The notes beneath the pieces are model-generated. The model searched no databases, was not told the DNA's origin, and saw only the letters and a program-made list of their open reading frames with translations. Below are positions 8,652 through 17,258 of a stretch of DNA of 62,462 nt, one piece after another. Source of the DNA: Fundicoccus ignavus. Its GTDB lineage: Bacteria > Bacillota > Bacilli > Lactobacillales > Aerococcaceae. The position numbers were made by a program, and so were the translations under genes. The stretch lies in contig NZ_WJQT01000015.1 in the NCBI RefSeq assembly GCF_009659375.1, positions 1-62,462 of the forward strand. The letters are read 5' to 3'. Positions within the stretch are counted from its first letter, which is position 1. Every line of letters begins with the position of its first letter.

Positions 8652-9878
8652 TTATTTACTTAAGTTTTGAACACTACCTTCAAATAAAGGAAGTCCATCT
8701 AATGAAATATTATAGACAAATGGTCGATTAACGATCATTTCAATTGGCTCATGTTCATCCATAATCGCTTTCGTTTCCATAATTAGCTCTGTTACCGCAG
8801 CTGCTTCAGTGCCATTTTCATCTAACTTAAATTCAACGCGTTGAAGAATTTGGCTGATAAACACTTCTGCTTCTGTAGTGAAGTATGTAGTGTCGCCTAA
8901 ATCTTTCGCGAAGCTGTCTAAGCCTAAATACTGTAAGGATTCTGTTAATTCTAAAGAAGCACTTTCTTCCCATTTAGGTAAGGATAATTTAATTCGTTTT
9001 GATTCCCATTCGATATCGTCATTATCGTTCACATCATCATAAAATTCCCACATTATGTCAGAAGCTACTGCTTCTTTAGGTAATACAACAATAAAATTAG
9101 CATCGTTTGTATAATTTAAACGAACTGCTTGGTAATCATCTGTTTCATAATAATCGAAATAATTTGTTTGTGACATCAGGTCAACGGTACTTTCTTCAGC
9201 GCGTCCATAGAATGGAGCTTCTTCGGTTAAAGTCTCTTCAAAAGTATTAGTCCATTCACCTTTGAAGTAAAGCATATTTAAGACCATTAAATATAAGGCT
9301 TCGTTATTGATTAATTCTTCAATTCTATCCTCTGTGAAATAAGGATTGATTAAGTCATTGGTAAATTGAGCAATGTCCTTATTCAATGCTTCATAAGTAG
9401 CGGGATCCGTGAAGTCTACTAATTTTAAAAAGGTCGCAAGATTTTTAACCGCAGATTCAAATTCGGCATGCCATTTTTTATTTTGGTTTCCCAACAAGTA
9501 AGATTTTGTCAAAAATGTTGGTGTTTCGTCTTCTGTGGCTTTAGTTAAAAAACTAGCAACCAAATCTAAATACTCTTTTCGATCTATCTTGTCGCTGTCC
9601 GGAATTAAAGCGTCCATCATTAATTCTTGTTGCTCATTGGTTAAACCAGGTTCTAATGATAGTAAAGCAAGGTAATAAGATAATGGAGAATAAATGACAT
9701 TTTCCTCTTTTTCTAAAACTAAAGGCCTTAGATTTTCTGAAAATTCTTGTAATTGGTTAATTACAAAATGAAACTCATGTTGATTATCATCATTCGTCAT
9801 ACCAATAACGGGTGAAGACATAAGAAAAAGACTACTTAACATAAAGCAACAAGTTGTCACTAGTTTAAGTAATTTCAT
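8652..9878 (-). CDS. Secreted serpin (serine/cysteine protease inhibitor family I4)
   Basis: Suicide protease inhibitor, 408 aa from ATG 9878 (AAGGAG 8 nt upstream; the frame also opens two codons earlier at TTG). Residues 1-~25 form a Sec signal peptide, so the protein should act outside the cell. The serpin core is recognisable: SPLSYYLALLSL, NMLYFKGEW, FIVVLPKE, and the C-terminal NRPFVYNISLDGLPLFEGSV. The hinge ENGTEAAAVT has the small residues needed for loop insertion, so inhibition is plausible. Counting from the hinge Gly as P15 places P1 at Lys370 (METK/AIMD), suggesting trypsin-like targets. The reactive loop is about five residues longer than in alpha-1-antitrypsin, so P1 is uncertain. 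It is monocistronic, between adhE and ktrB. Confidence 0.9.
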   Translation of the reverse strand: MKLLKLVTTCCFMLSSLFLMSSPVIGMTNDDNQHEFHFVINQLQEFSENLRPLVLEKEENVIYSPLSYYLALLSLEPGLTNEQQELMMDALIPDSDKIDRKEYLDLVASFLTKATEDETPTFLTKSYLLGNQNKKWHAEFESAVKNLATFLKLVDFTDPATYEALNKDIAQFTNDLINPYFTEDRIEELINNEALYLMVLNMLYFKGEWTNTFEETLTEEAPFYGRAEESTVDLMSQTNYFDYYETDDYQAVRLNYTNDANFIVVLPKEAVASDIMWEFYDDVNDNDDIEWESKRIKLSLPKWEESASLELTESLQYLGLDSFAKDLGDTTYFTTEAEVFISQILQRVEFKLDENGTEAAAVTELIMETKAIMDEHEPIEMIVNRPFVYNISLDGLPLFEGSVQNLSK

Positions 9879-9940
9879 AAACAATGCTCCTTTCTATTTT
9901 AATGTTTATTATATCTTTTTTTTCAATGAAGGTAAAACAA

Positions 9941-9977
9941 TAACAGATTACCCTAGCTAGACTAAGGTAATCTGTTA
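9941..9977 (-). terminator. Rho-independent terminator after adhE
   Basis: Near-perfect 15-bp stem (TAACAGATTACC... / GGTAATCTGTTA) in the gap between adhE and the serpin gene, followed on the minus strand by ATTGTTTTA. Confidence 0.75.
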
Positions 9978-10002
9978 GAATTGGTTTGTATAGACTTAAA
10001 AT

Positions 10003-12645
10003 CTATTTAATTCGGCCTGGTTGTGCCTTATATCCATAATAAGCATCTTGCAAGATTTCTGTCATATCACTTACAAGTGGTAAACGAGGGTTTGCAGGTG
10101 AACATTGATCTTCGTAGGCTAGGAAAGCTATTTCTTCAACAGAAGCTAACCAATCTTTCTCATCAATTCCTTGATCTTTGAAGTTCATTTTAATTCCCAC
10201 ACGTTCACCTAAGTCATAAACTGCTTTGGCGAATGCATCGACTGCCTCTTCAGGCGTTGATGATGGTAAACCTAACATTCTAGCAATTTCTTGGATTTTG
10301 ATGTCTGCTTTATAGTAGTTATACTTAGGCCATAAAGCTGCTTTTGATGGGCGAGTTCCATTATAACGAACGACATAAGGTAATAAAATAGCATTGGTAC
10401 GACCATGAACTGTATGGAAAACACCACCAATTTTATGTGCCATTGAATGTGACATCCCTAGGAAAGCATTCGCAAATGCCATACCAGCCATCGTAGAAGC
10501 ATTATGGATTTTTTCGCGTGCTTCTGGATCGTTTGTGACAACTGAATTCTCTAGATGTTCAAAAACTAATTTTATTGCTTGTAAAGCTAAGCCATCTGTA
10601 TAGTCGTTTGATAAACATGAAATCAATGCTTCAACAGCATGTGTCAGAACATCCATTCCTGTATCAGCTGCTACAAAACCTGGAACTGTCTCAACGAGTG
10701 CAGAGTCAACAATTGCGATAGTTGGTGTTAATGAATAGTCAGCCAAAGGATACTTACGATTATTTTTCTTATCTGAAATAACTGCGAAAGGTGTTACTTC
10801 TGAACCCGTACCTGAAGTAGTTGGGATTCCAACAAATTTTGCTTTTTCTCCTAATTCTGGGAATTTAAAAGCACGTTTACGGATATCCATAAATTTCTGA
10901 ACAAGGTCTCTGAAGTCAACTTCAGGTTGTTCGTAGAATAACCACATTACTTTAGCGGCATCCATTACCGAACCACCACCAATCGCAATGATTGTATCTG
11001 GTTGGAATAATCTAAAGGCTTCAGCACCTTTTTCAACAGTTGAAATATCTGGATCCGGTTCAACTGAATCAAATACTTGATAAGTTACTTTGTTATCACG
11101 TTTGTTTAATTGATCGATGACTCTATTAGTAAAGCCTAATTTAGTAATAGACTCATCCGCTACAATCATAACGCGCTCAACATCTTTCATTGTTTGCAAG
11201 TATTGAATTGAATCGCGTTCGAAATAGATTTTTGAAGGAACTTTAAACCATTGCATATTATTACGACGTCTCCCCACTTTTTTAATATTAAGTAAGTTCA
11301 ATGCATTAACGTTATCACCCACCGAGTTTTTACCGTAAGAACCACAACCTAATGTTAAAGATGGCATAAATGCATTATATACATCACCAATACCACCGAA
11401 TGTAGAAGGTGAGTTCCAAATTACACGGATTGCTTTTACACGACGGCCAAATTCTTTGCTTAATTCAGCATTGTTTGTATGAATTGCCGCTGAGTGACCT
11501 AAGCCATTAAATTCTACCATTTGCGCTGCTTTATTAATTCCATCGTCTGAATTATCAGATTTAAGTACTGCTAATACTGGTGACAATTTTTCACGCGTTA
11601 ATGGTTCATTTTCCCCTACTTCGCTTACTTCAGCTGCGATAATGGTTGCTTGATCTGGTACAGTAAATCCAGCTTGTTCTGCAATCCATTGTACAGACTT
11701 TCCTACGATGGTTGGATTTAGAACAGCATCGGCACAATTCTTGCCATTAGCTTTAGCACCGAAACAGAATTCTTCTAAAAGTGCTTTTTCTTTTTTATTG
11801 ACGAAATAGACGTGATATGTTTTCATTTCATTGATGAACTCTGAATATATTTCTTTATCAATGATAACTGCTTGTTCAGAAGCACAAATCATACCGTTAT
11901 CAAAAGCTTTACTTAAAACTATATCATGTGCTGCTTGTTTAATATTTGCTGTTTTCTCAACATAAGCAGGTACGTTACCTGCACCTACTCCTAAGGCTGG
12001 TTTACCACAAGAGTAAGCTGATTTAACCATGCTGTTACCACCAGTAGCTAGAATAGTTGCTACTCCGTCGTGGTTCATCAATTCAGAAGTTGCTTCCATT
12101 GAAGGTACTTCAACCCATTGAATACAATTTTCTGGTGCACCAGCTGCTACCGCTGCTTCATAAACAACTCTGGCAGCATGAGCTGAACTTTCTTGAGCAC
12201 CTGGGTGGAAAGCAAAAATAATTGGATTACGTGTTTTTAATGAGATAAGTGATTTAAAAATAGCTGTAGAAGTTGGATTAGTTACAGGCGTTACACCAGC
12301 AATTACGCCCACTGGTTCAGCGATTAGTGTTAAACCAGTCACGTCATCGTCTTCAATAATCCCTACAGTTTTCATACCACGCATGCTATTCGTCACATGT
12401 TCACAGGCGAATAAGTTTTTGGTAGCTTTGTCTTCAAATACGCCTCTACCTGTTTCTTCTACTGCATGTTTTGCTAAGATACCATGATTGTCTAGTGCGG
12501 CGATTGATGCTTTAGTGACAATGTGATCAACTTGTGACTGATTGAGCAATAGGAACTCTTTTAATGCCTTTTGCCCCTTTGTTACCAACGAATCAATTGC
12601 TGCTTTAACGTCTACTACTTGCTTATTATCAATAGTCTCAACCAT
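10003..12645 (-). CDS. adhE: Bifunctional acetaldehyde-CoA / alcohol dehydrogenase
   Basis: Reduces acetyl-CoA to acetaldehyde and then ethanol, oxidising two NADH; the main anaerobic redox sink next to pyruvate formate-lyase. The 880-aa length is standard. The N-terminal CoA-acylating aldehyde dehydrogenase domain (~1-440) carries the thiol in DNGMICASEQ. The C-terminal iron-dependent alcohol dehydrogenase domain (~455-870) carries PTTSGTGSEVTPFAV and the metal-ligand stretch GMSHSMAHKIGG...FHTVHGR. ATG 12645 follows AGGGAGG at 8-9 nt. AdhE of this type assembles into spirosomes. It has its own promoter with a cre site and a possible Rex operator upstream, and a terminator downstream. Confidence 0.97.
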   Translation of the reverse strand: MVETIDNKQVVDVKAAIDSLVTKGQKALKEFLLLNQSQVDHIVTKASIAALDNHGILAKHAVEETGRGVFEDKATKNLFACEHVTNSMRGMKTVGIIEDDDVTGLTLIAEPVGVIAGVTPVTNPTSTAIFKSLISLKTRNPIIFAFHPGAQESSAHAARVVYEAAVAAGAPENCIQWVEVPSMEATSELMNHDGVATILATGGNSMVKSAYSCGKPALGVGAGNVPAYVEKTANIKQAAHDIVLSKAFDNGMICASEQAVIIDKEIYSEFINEMKTYHVYFVNKKEKALLEEFCFGAKANGKNCADAVLNPTIVGKSVQWIAEQAGFTVPDQATIIAAEVSEVGENEPLTREKLSPVLAVLKSDNSDDGINKAAQMVEFNGLGHSAAIHTNNAELSKEFGRRVKAIRVIWNSPSTFGGIGDVYNAFMPSLTLGCGSYGKNSVGDNVNALNLLNIKKVGRRRNNMQWFKVPSKIYFERDSIQYLQTMKDVERVMIVADESITKLGFTNRVIDQLNKRDNKVTYQVFDSVEPDPDISTVEKGAEAFRLFQPDTIIAIGGGSVMDAAKVMWLFYEQPEVDFRDLVQKFMDIRKRAFKFPELGEKAKFVGIPTTSGTGSEVTPFAVISDKKNNRKYPLADYSLTPTIAIVDSALVETVPGFVAADTGMDVLTHAVEALISCLSNDYTDGLALQAIKLVFEHLENSVVTNDPEAREKIHNASTMAGMAFANAFLGMSHSMAHKIGGVFHTVHGRTNAILLPYVVRYNGTRPSKAALWPKYNYYKADIKIQEIARMLGLPSSTPEEAVDAFAKAVYDLGERVGIKMNFKDQGIDEKDWLASVEEIAFLAYEDQCSPANPRLPLVSDMTEILQDAYYGYKAQPGRIK

Positions 12646-12688
12646 TTTAATATCCTCCCTGGATTGCTTTGTTTTTGTTTACAACTAC

Positions 12689-12717
12689 ATGTTACCTTGT
12701 TCACAATCTTTTGTAAA
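12689..12717 (-). promoter_or_regulatory. adhE promoter with overlapping Rex-like operator
   Basis: On the minus strand, TTTACA (12712-12717), 17 nt, then TAACAT (12689-12694). The string TTGTGAACAAGGTAACA (12690-12706) fills the spacer and -10 box. Its first half matches the Rex half-site TTGTGA and the second half is degenerate. Rex is the usual NADH sensor for adhE in Firmicutes, so the site is plausible but unproven. Confidence 0.5.
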
Positions 12718-12762
12718 GTACTATTTTCTAAAAAGTTTTTAGGCTTTCAAAATTTGATTGAA

Positions 12763-12777
12763 TGTCAGCGTTTCCAT
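12763..12777 (-). promoter_or_regulatory. cre site (CcpA operator) upstream of adhE
   Basis: ATGGAAACGCTGACA on the minus strand fits the consensus WTGNAANCGNWNNCW at every fixed position. It lies about 46 bp upstream of the -35 box, a position from which CcpA may activate rather than repress. Confidence 0.6.
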
Positions 12778-12842
12778 TGTTTGTAAATTAATAAAAACTG
12801 TACTATGATAAATTTATAATTTTTTTTGATGGGAAGTGTCTT

Positions 12843-13349
12843 ATGAGTGATATTCATGTGAGAAATGTATTGATTAGCGATGCACAAGCTATTTTATCGA
12901 TTTACGAACCTTATGTCGAAAAAACAGCGATTAGTTTTGAAATTGAAGTGCCTTCAGTTGACGAAATGGCAAATAGAATTACGAAGTATACCCAAACTCA
13001 TCCATATTTGGTAGCGGTGTTAAATGATCAGGTCGTTGGTTTTGCTTATGCGGCCCCCTTTTCTCCTCGCGAAGCTTATCAATATTCAAGTGAAGTGAGC
13101 ATTTATATTGCTGAAGATATAAAGTATCAAGGCTTAGGCGGTTTACTATATGATGCTTTAGAGAAAAAACTAGTTGCATCTGGTGTTGTGCAAGTTATTT
13201 CTTGTATAACAGCATCTAATATAGCAAGTCTAAATTTTTTTGAACGCCGCGGCTTTGAAAAAGCTGGTTTGATTCCGAAAATTGGCTATAAATTTGAGGA
13301 GTGGCATGACGTCGCTTGGCTTATCAAAACAATTAACCCTACAAATTAA
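12843..13349 (+). CDS. GNAT N-acetyltransferase, phosphinothricin-acetyltransferase-like
   Basis: Soluble GNAT acyltransferase of 168 aa. The N-terminal pattern (IRNVLISDAQAILSIYEPYVEKTAISFEIE-like), the acetyl-CoA loop in YQGLGGLLYDALEKK and the C-terminal NFFERRGFEKAGLIPKIGYKFEEWHDV match the Pat/YwnH branch, which acetylates methionine-sulfone or sulfoximine-like amines. Real substrates in most bacteria are unknown. It starts at ATG 12843 behind GGGAAGTG. It stands alone, divergent from adhE and convergent with the aminotransferase gene. Confidence 0.85.
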   Translation: MSDIHVRNVLISDAQAILSIYEPYVEKTAISFEIEVPSVDEMANRITKYTQTHPYLVAVLNDQVVGFAYAAPFSPREAYQYSSEVSIYIAEDIKYQGLGGLLYDALEKKLVASGVVQVISCITASNIASLNFFERRGFEKAGLIPKIGYKFEEWHDVAWLIKTINPTN

Positions 13350-13351
13350 TA

Positions 13352-13464
13352 GACCTCAGACTAGTCGGAGTCATTAATTTACGTTTTACAGTTTAAACTT
13401 GATAATTTAACGATACTTTTCTTGGACATTAAGCTTAACGAAGCATAAAGTTCGGTTAATCAAC
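13352..13464 (-). repeat. R1 dispersed intergenic repeat, short internally deleted copy
   Basis: Both ends of the R1 family are present in minus orientation (TTGATTAACCGAACTTTATG at one end, GACTAGTCTGAGG at the other), but the central ~170 bp is missing. It lies between the convergent ends of the acetyltransferase and aminotransferase genes. Confidence 0.5.
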
Positions 13465-13477
13465 TAAAAAATACAAT

Positions 13478-13527
13478 AAATAAACAGCAGCTCTTTGGAC
13501 ACAATCCGCAAGGCTACTGTTTATTTG
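13478..13527 (-). terminator. Probable terminator after the aminotransferase gene
   Basis: A 14-bp near-perfect stem (AAATAAACAGTAGC / GCTGCTGTTTATTT) closes a ~21-nt loop immediately after the stop codon. The nearest T run begins several bases beyond the stem. Confidence 0.6.
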
Positions 13528-13529
13528 TT

Positions 13530-14711
13530 TTAATCATTAATTTGTCTTTGATTGTCAATGAATTGTTTAAGTCTATCCATTGCTTTCTCAATATTGTCCA
13601 TACTAGCTGCATAGCTTAATCTTACGAAATTTTCGCCACCAATTCCAAAAGCATTACCTGGTATAAAAGCAACAGCATTGGATTTTGCTAAGTCTAGACA
13701 GAATTTAAAGCTATCTTGTTCTAAATCTGAAGGAATTTCTGCAAAGATATAGAACGCTCCATTTGGCTTTACAATTTTGAAACCTAATGCAGTCATCGCA
13801 TCATAAATATAATCGCGTCGTTTGATGTATTCCTCTCTCATTGGGATCGCATCATCAGCTCCGTTAACTAATGCTTCAGTCGCTGCGACTTGAGAAATAG
13901 TGGTAGCACACGTCACCATATTCTGGTGAACTTTAACGGCTTCATTCATCATTTCGCGCGGAGCAAATAATAAACCTAAACGCCAACCTGTCATTGAATG
14001 AGACTTGGAAACCCCATTTATAACAAATGTTTGTTCACGTAAATAAGACGCTATCGAAACATGTGGTTGTTCAAAAACTAACTCACTATATATTTCATCA
14101 CTAATTACAAAGATTGGTTTACCTTTTAAAACTTCTGCAATCTTTTGCGCATCCTCAGCTGTCCACATAACGCCTGTCGGGTTCGTTGGATAGTTAAGAA
14201 TAATCGCTTTAATACTTTCCCCATGCTCAGCTAAGGCTGCTTCAATCATTTCTGGTGTTAAAATAAAATCATTGCTAGCAGTGTTAATATGTACAGGTTC
14301 TCCACCATTTACTAAGATCATGCTCTCATAAAGGGAGAACATTGGATTAGGAACAAGTACTTTATCTCCAGGATTAAGTATAGTCTGCAAGGCTGTTGAA
14401 AGAGCTTCAGTCGCACCAATTGTCGCAATGACCTCATCAGTAGCATAGTTTAAGTCATATTTATCTTGCATAAATTGAGAGGCTGCTTGTAGTAAGTCCG
14501 GTAAGCCAGGAGTTGGAGCGTAAGTAGTACGATTATTTTTAATGGCTTGAATACCCGCTTCTTTTACATGATCAGGTGTATTAAAATCAGGTTCTCCCAA
14601 TGTTAATTTAATAACACCTTCAATAATGGAAACTGCCTGGTCAAAGTCACGAATGGCTGAAGTGCCAATTTTATGGACGTTTTGATTAAATCGATTTGCT
14701 AATAATGTCAT
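13530..14711 (-). CDS. Class I/II pyridoxal-phosphate aminotransferase
   Basis: Fold-type I PLP enzyme of 393 aa in the aspartate-aminotransferase/PatA branch. Seen are GATEALSTAL (phosphate loop), NYPTNPTG, the SDEIYSEL Asp/Tyr pair, the Schiff-base lysine in SKSHSMTGWRLG and the C-terminal substrate-carboxylate Arg in FVRLSYAAS. Closest by pattern to aspartate or N-acetyl-LL-diaminopimelate aminotransferases; which one cannot be settled here. ATG 14711 follows GGGTG. It is monocistronic: an R1 repeat occupies its upstream region and a stem-loop follows the stop. Confidence 0.85.
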   Translation of the reverse strand: MTLLANRFNQNVHKIGTSAIRDFDQAVSIIEGVIKLTLGEPDFNTPDHVKEAGIQAIKNNRTTYAPTPGLPDLLQAASQFMQDKYDLNYATDEVIATIGATEALSTALQTILNPGDKVLVPNPMFSLYESMILVNGGEPVHINTASNDFILTPEMIEAALAEHGESIKAIILNYPTNPTGVMWTAEDAQKIAEVLKGKPIFVISDEIYSELVFEQPHVSIASYLREQTFVINGVSKSHSMTGWRLGLLFAPREMMNEAVKVHQNMVTCATTISQVAATEALVNGADDAIPMREEYIKRRDYIYDAMTALGFKIVKPNGAFYIFAEIPSDLEQDSFKFCLDLAKSNAVAFIPGNAFGIGGENFVRLSYAASMDNIEKAMDRLKQFIDNQRQIND

Positions 14712-14793
14712 AAGTCACCCTTCTCACTAAATTCTAATGTTCCTTCTATTCTAAGCTTTAATTACACAACACGCAAGTCAAATCTATATAAAA

Positions 14794-15064
14794 AACTTGG
14801 GCTTTGTCCAAAGACTCTTTGTTAATGTATCGCTTCATTTCTTTGTATATCGTGACATTTAGTTGAAATACCACGTAGCTCAGTGTGGTGGTTCGGTAAG
14901 ATGGTATCGTTATAATGGCCAGTCGGATTAGCTATGCTATCTTTGCGCGTAACGAATATTTCATTAGAGACTACTCAAAGCTCACCCTTTAGTGAGGCTT
15001 TTAAAGCAATCACCGCCTTGGAAAACAATAAGTTGAGCGAAGTATAAAGTTTGGTAAATCAATA
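14794..15064 (-). repeat. R1 dispersed intergenic repeat, diverged copy
   Basis: Minus orientation. The first ~90 bases (TTGATTTACC...GCTCAACTTATTG, TTTTCCAAGGCGGTG, GCCTCACT) match the copies at 24805 and 33621 closely. The middle is diverged, though ACTGAGCTA survives, and the end GACTCTTTGGACAAAGCCC again matches the family. It occupies most of the 431-bp space between the aminotransferase start and the permease terminator; nothing else is seen there. Confidence 0.6.
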
Positions 15065-15084
15065 AAACTTATATTCTCTATTAT

Positions 15085-15135
15085 AAAAAACACTTCCTAT
15101 AAGTGTCTTCTGCTCAGACTCTTATAGGAAGTGTA
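15085..15135 (-). terminator. Rho-independent terminator after the T-box-controlled permease
   Basis: 14-bp perfect stem ACACTTCCTATAAG / CTTATAGGAAGTGT with a 17-nt loop, followed by six T residues on the minus strand. It makes the permease a single-gene transcript. Confidence 0.9.
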
Positions 15136-15142
15136 TCTTTGA

Positions 15143-15790
15143 TTAACGATCCGATTTAGCTAATCTCTTTTCAAGTAAATTCATTAAAGTAGAGATTGTA
15201 AATACCATTATGAAATATACAAGTGCTGTAAATAAAAGCGGTGTAAAAGTTGTATACGTTGCACCACGAACAGTATCAGAAGCGAACATCAAATCTTTAA
15301 TCCCTAAAACAGATACAATCGATGTTTCTTTGATTAGCACAGCAAACTCATTACCAATTGCTGGGAGAATATTCTTAACTGCCTGAGGCATGATTACTTT
15401 TCTAAAGGTTACCCATTGCGGTAAGCCAAGTGCGCGTGCCGCTTCAGTTTGACCAGGATCGATTGATTGAATCCCAGAACGCATTATTTCACTCATATAT
15501 GCAACTGAGTTGATGGTAACGGCTAACACGGCTGATGGGAAATCCTCTAAGTAAATTCCAAGCATTGGTAGCCCGAAGTAGACAAGATATACTTGAACTA
15601 ATAAAGGCGTTCCACGAATAATTTCAGTATAAACACGAGCCAGTGAACTTAATAGCTTGTTATTAGAGATTCTTGCTAAAGCAAGCAATGCTCCAAAGGG
15701 TAATGATAAAATAACAACTGTAAATGATAAGAGAATTGTGTATTGTGCCCCTCTCATAAACAGCGGTAAATATTCTTGAATAATTTCCAT
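15143..15790 (-). CDS. Amino-acid ABC transporter permease (HisM/GlnP family), orphan
   Basis: Polar-amino-acid-type ABC importer permease, 215 aa with five predicted membrane helices. It carries the family N-terminal motif (GAQYTILLSFTVV), RGTPLLVQVYLVYFGLP and the EAA loop SIDPGQTEAARALGLPQW that contacts the ATPase. ATG 15790 is preceded by AAAGGAAG. It is transcribed alone from a T-box leader and followed by a strong terminator; no ATPase or substrate-binding gene is adjacent, so partners must be elsewhere. The leader's best specifier reading is CGC, which would make it an arginine-responsive permease; this is inference. Confidence 0.9.
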   Translation of the reverse strand: MEIIQEYLPLFMRGAQYTILLSFTVVILSLPFGALLALARISNNKLLSSLARVYTEIIRGTPLLVQVYLVYFGLPMLGIYLEDFPSAVLAVTINSVAYMSEIMRSGIQSIDPGQTEAARALGLPQWVTFRKVIMPQAVKNILPAIGNEFAVLIKETSIVSVLGIKDLMFASDTVRGATYTTFTPLLFTALVYFIMVFTISTLMNLLEKRLAKSDR

Positions 15791-15833
15791 AATAAACTTC
15801 CTTTCGTATAAATCTAACTAAATAATGACAATA

Positions 15834-16092
15834 AAAAAAGTCTCTATTCCCTATATATAGGAAATAGAGACGAAAATTCCGCGGTACCACTCTAATTAGT
15901 TACAATTAAACTTGTAACTCACTTATTATATAACGCTATAACGGCGAAAAAAGCTACTAGCTCACAAGCTGCTCACTTCTTTATCTCATAGGTGCGTTTC
16001 AGTCTAAAATCATTGATAGACTCACAGCAACTCTATCTCGCTTGAAATGATTTTTAACTTACTCTCCTAATCATCGATTGATTATTAACTTG
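15834..16092 (-). promoter_or_regulatory. T-box leader (tRNA-sensing), probable specifier CGC (Arg)
   Basis: The hallmark T-box TGGTACCGCGG lies at 15879-15889 (minus), followed by a terminator GTCTCTATT...AATAGAGAC plus seven T (15834-15871). Stem I is visible: AAAATCATT pairs with AATGATTTT, an upper stem GATAGA/TCTATC sits inside it, and TAGG/CCTA closes the base. Between the stem and CCTA the sequence is GACTGAAACGCACCTA; in T-boxes the specifier usually sits just before ACC, giving CGC at 15994-15996. ACG (Thr) is the alternative register. It controls the permease gene by transcription antitermination. Confidence 0.92.
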
Positions 16093-16098
16093 TGATTA

Positions 16099-16127
16099 AT
16101 AGTATGCTAGATTAAATAGATTGTCAA
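16099..16127 (-). promoter_or_regulatory. Sigma-A-type promoter of the T-box/permease transcript
   Basis: TTGACA (16122-16127), 17-nt spacer, TACTAT (16099-16104) on the minus strand, with start expected near 16092, just ahead of T-box stem I. Confidence 0.85.
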
Positions 16128-16183
16128 CAGCTTTTTATAATGAAACCGTTATACCATTACATATGCTGAACAGTTAACCACGA

Positions 16184-16765
16184 TTATTTACGAATTAATT
16201 CTAATGTTTTATTAATGGTATCATACTCAAAAACTCCGCGAACAATTTCGCCATCAGAATATTGCTCTGCAATTGTAATTTCAACAACACCTTCAGTTTC
16301 TGTATTCAGAATAGTAAAATGATATTCAGCCGAGTCAAAATAATGATTATTCTCTTTTAAATATTTAATGACAGCTCGCATACCAGCGTCTATTTCGGGT
16401 TCCTCAACTAGTTCATTTTCTAATTGATAGTCTGTATAAACTGCCTCAGTGAATAGTATAGTTTCAGGCTCAACCACTTCTTCTGATTCTTCGACTGATG
16501 CTGGCGTTTCTGACGAACTTTCTTCTACTCTTTCAGAGAGGCTTTCTTCTGAAAGAATCGCTTCACTACTTTCCATACTGCTTTCATCTGATTCAACACT
16601 TGAAACGTCAACACTTGTTTCTTCGATTTCTTTTACGGATTCCACTACAATGGGTGTTTCATTAAAAGAGTCTGCAGTTGTTTCAACAATATTTGCTTCA
16701 TTACTTGCACAGCCTGATAGCAATAAACCGGCAAATAAAGCACTCAAATATATTTTATTCTTCAT
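16184..16765 (-). CDS. Ser/Glu-rich lipoprotein of unknown function
   Basis: Lipoprotein of 193 aa from ATG 16765 (MKNKIYLS), chosen because GGGGAGG lies 7 nt upstream; the frame opens seven codons earlier without a site. A short signal ends in the lipobox LLSGC, so the mature N-terminal Cys should be lipidated. Residues ~25-100 are a low-complexity linker of Ser and Glu (runs such as SSVESDESSMESSE). The last ~80 residues form a small domain (AVYTDYQLENEL...TINKTLELIRK) I do not recognise. It is 46 bp downstream of the thioredoxin-like gene and may share its transcript. Confidence 0.75.
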   Translation of the reverse strand: MKNKIYLSALFAGLLLSGCASNEANIVETTADSFNETPIVVESVKEIEETSVDVSSVESDESSMESSEAILSEESLSERVEESSSETPASVEESEEVVEPETILFTEAVYTDYQLENELVEEPEIDAGMRAVIKYLKENNHYFDSAEYHFTILNTETEGVVEITIAEQYSDGEIVRGVFEYDTINKTLELIRK

Positions 16766-16811
16766 TTGTATGCCTCCCCTTATCAAGTATAGAATAATCT
16801 TAATTTTCGAA

Positions 16812-17168
16812 TTAGGCTTTTACAAAAGTTTTAATGTCATCTGGAGACATTGAACTATCGCATTTAACTTGCACGCCATCTTCATCAGAATACAAGAAAC
16901 CTGGCACTGTTGGCACGCCATACTTATTACGTAAAGCTTCTACTTCTTTTAATGTCTCTACTTTTTGAGAGTGAACATAGTGGATAGTTAAATTCTCATC
17001 TTTAGCAACTGCACTTAATTTGCCAACGAAGCGACGGCAAAATGGACATGTTTCACGTCCAATGTATACGATATTTCCACTTTGAGCAGTTAATAATTCA
17101 TCTGCATCTGCGGGAGTCACTTCTTTAAAACTCTTTACTTCTTCTAAATATTTTTCAATTTCTGTCAT
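16812..17168 (-). CDS. Thioredoxin-like protein, bacteriocin-transport-accessory (Bta/PedC-like) type
   Basis: 118-aa thioredoxin-fold protein with the redox motif CPFC in YIGRETCPFCRRFVGKL and a cis-Pro loop PTVPGFLY. The short length, lack of a signal peptide and CPFC active site match proteins annotated as bacteriocin transport accessory proteins, but no bacteriocin or exporter gene is near, so a general thiol-disulfide role is as likely. ATG 17168 follows GGAGG with an 11-nt spacer. It precedes the Ser/Glu-rich lipoprotein gene. Confidence 0.8.
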   Translation of the reverse strand: MTEIEKYLEEVKSFKEVTPADADELLTAQSGNIVYIGRETCPFCRRFVGKLSAVAKDENLTIHYVHSQKVETLKEVEALRNKYGVPTVPGFLYSDEDGVQVKCDSSMSPDDIKTFVKA

Positions 17169-17258
17169 TTTACGTTAAACCTCCAATAGTTTCTTTACTT
17201 ATTATAACGCATATTATCCATACTTGTCGAAAAAAACGTCAGACATTAAGCGAGTCGT

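Noticed and set aside
16812..17168. Bacteriocin gene cluster around the Bta-like thioredoxin
   Set aside because: No precursor with a double-glycine leader, no exporter or immunity gene is adjacent, so only the family resemblance is reported.
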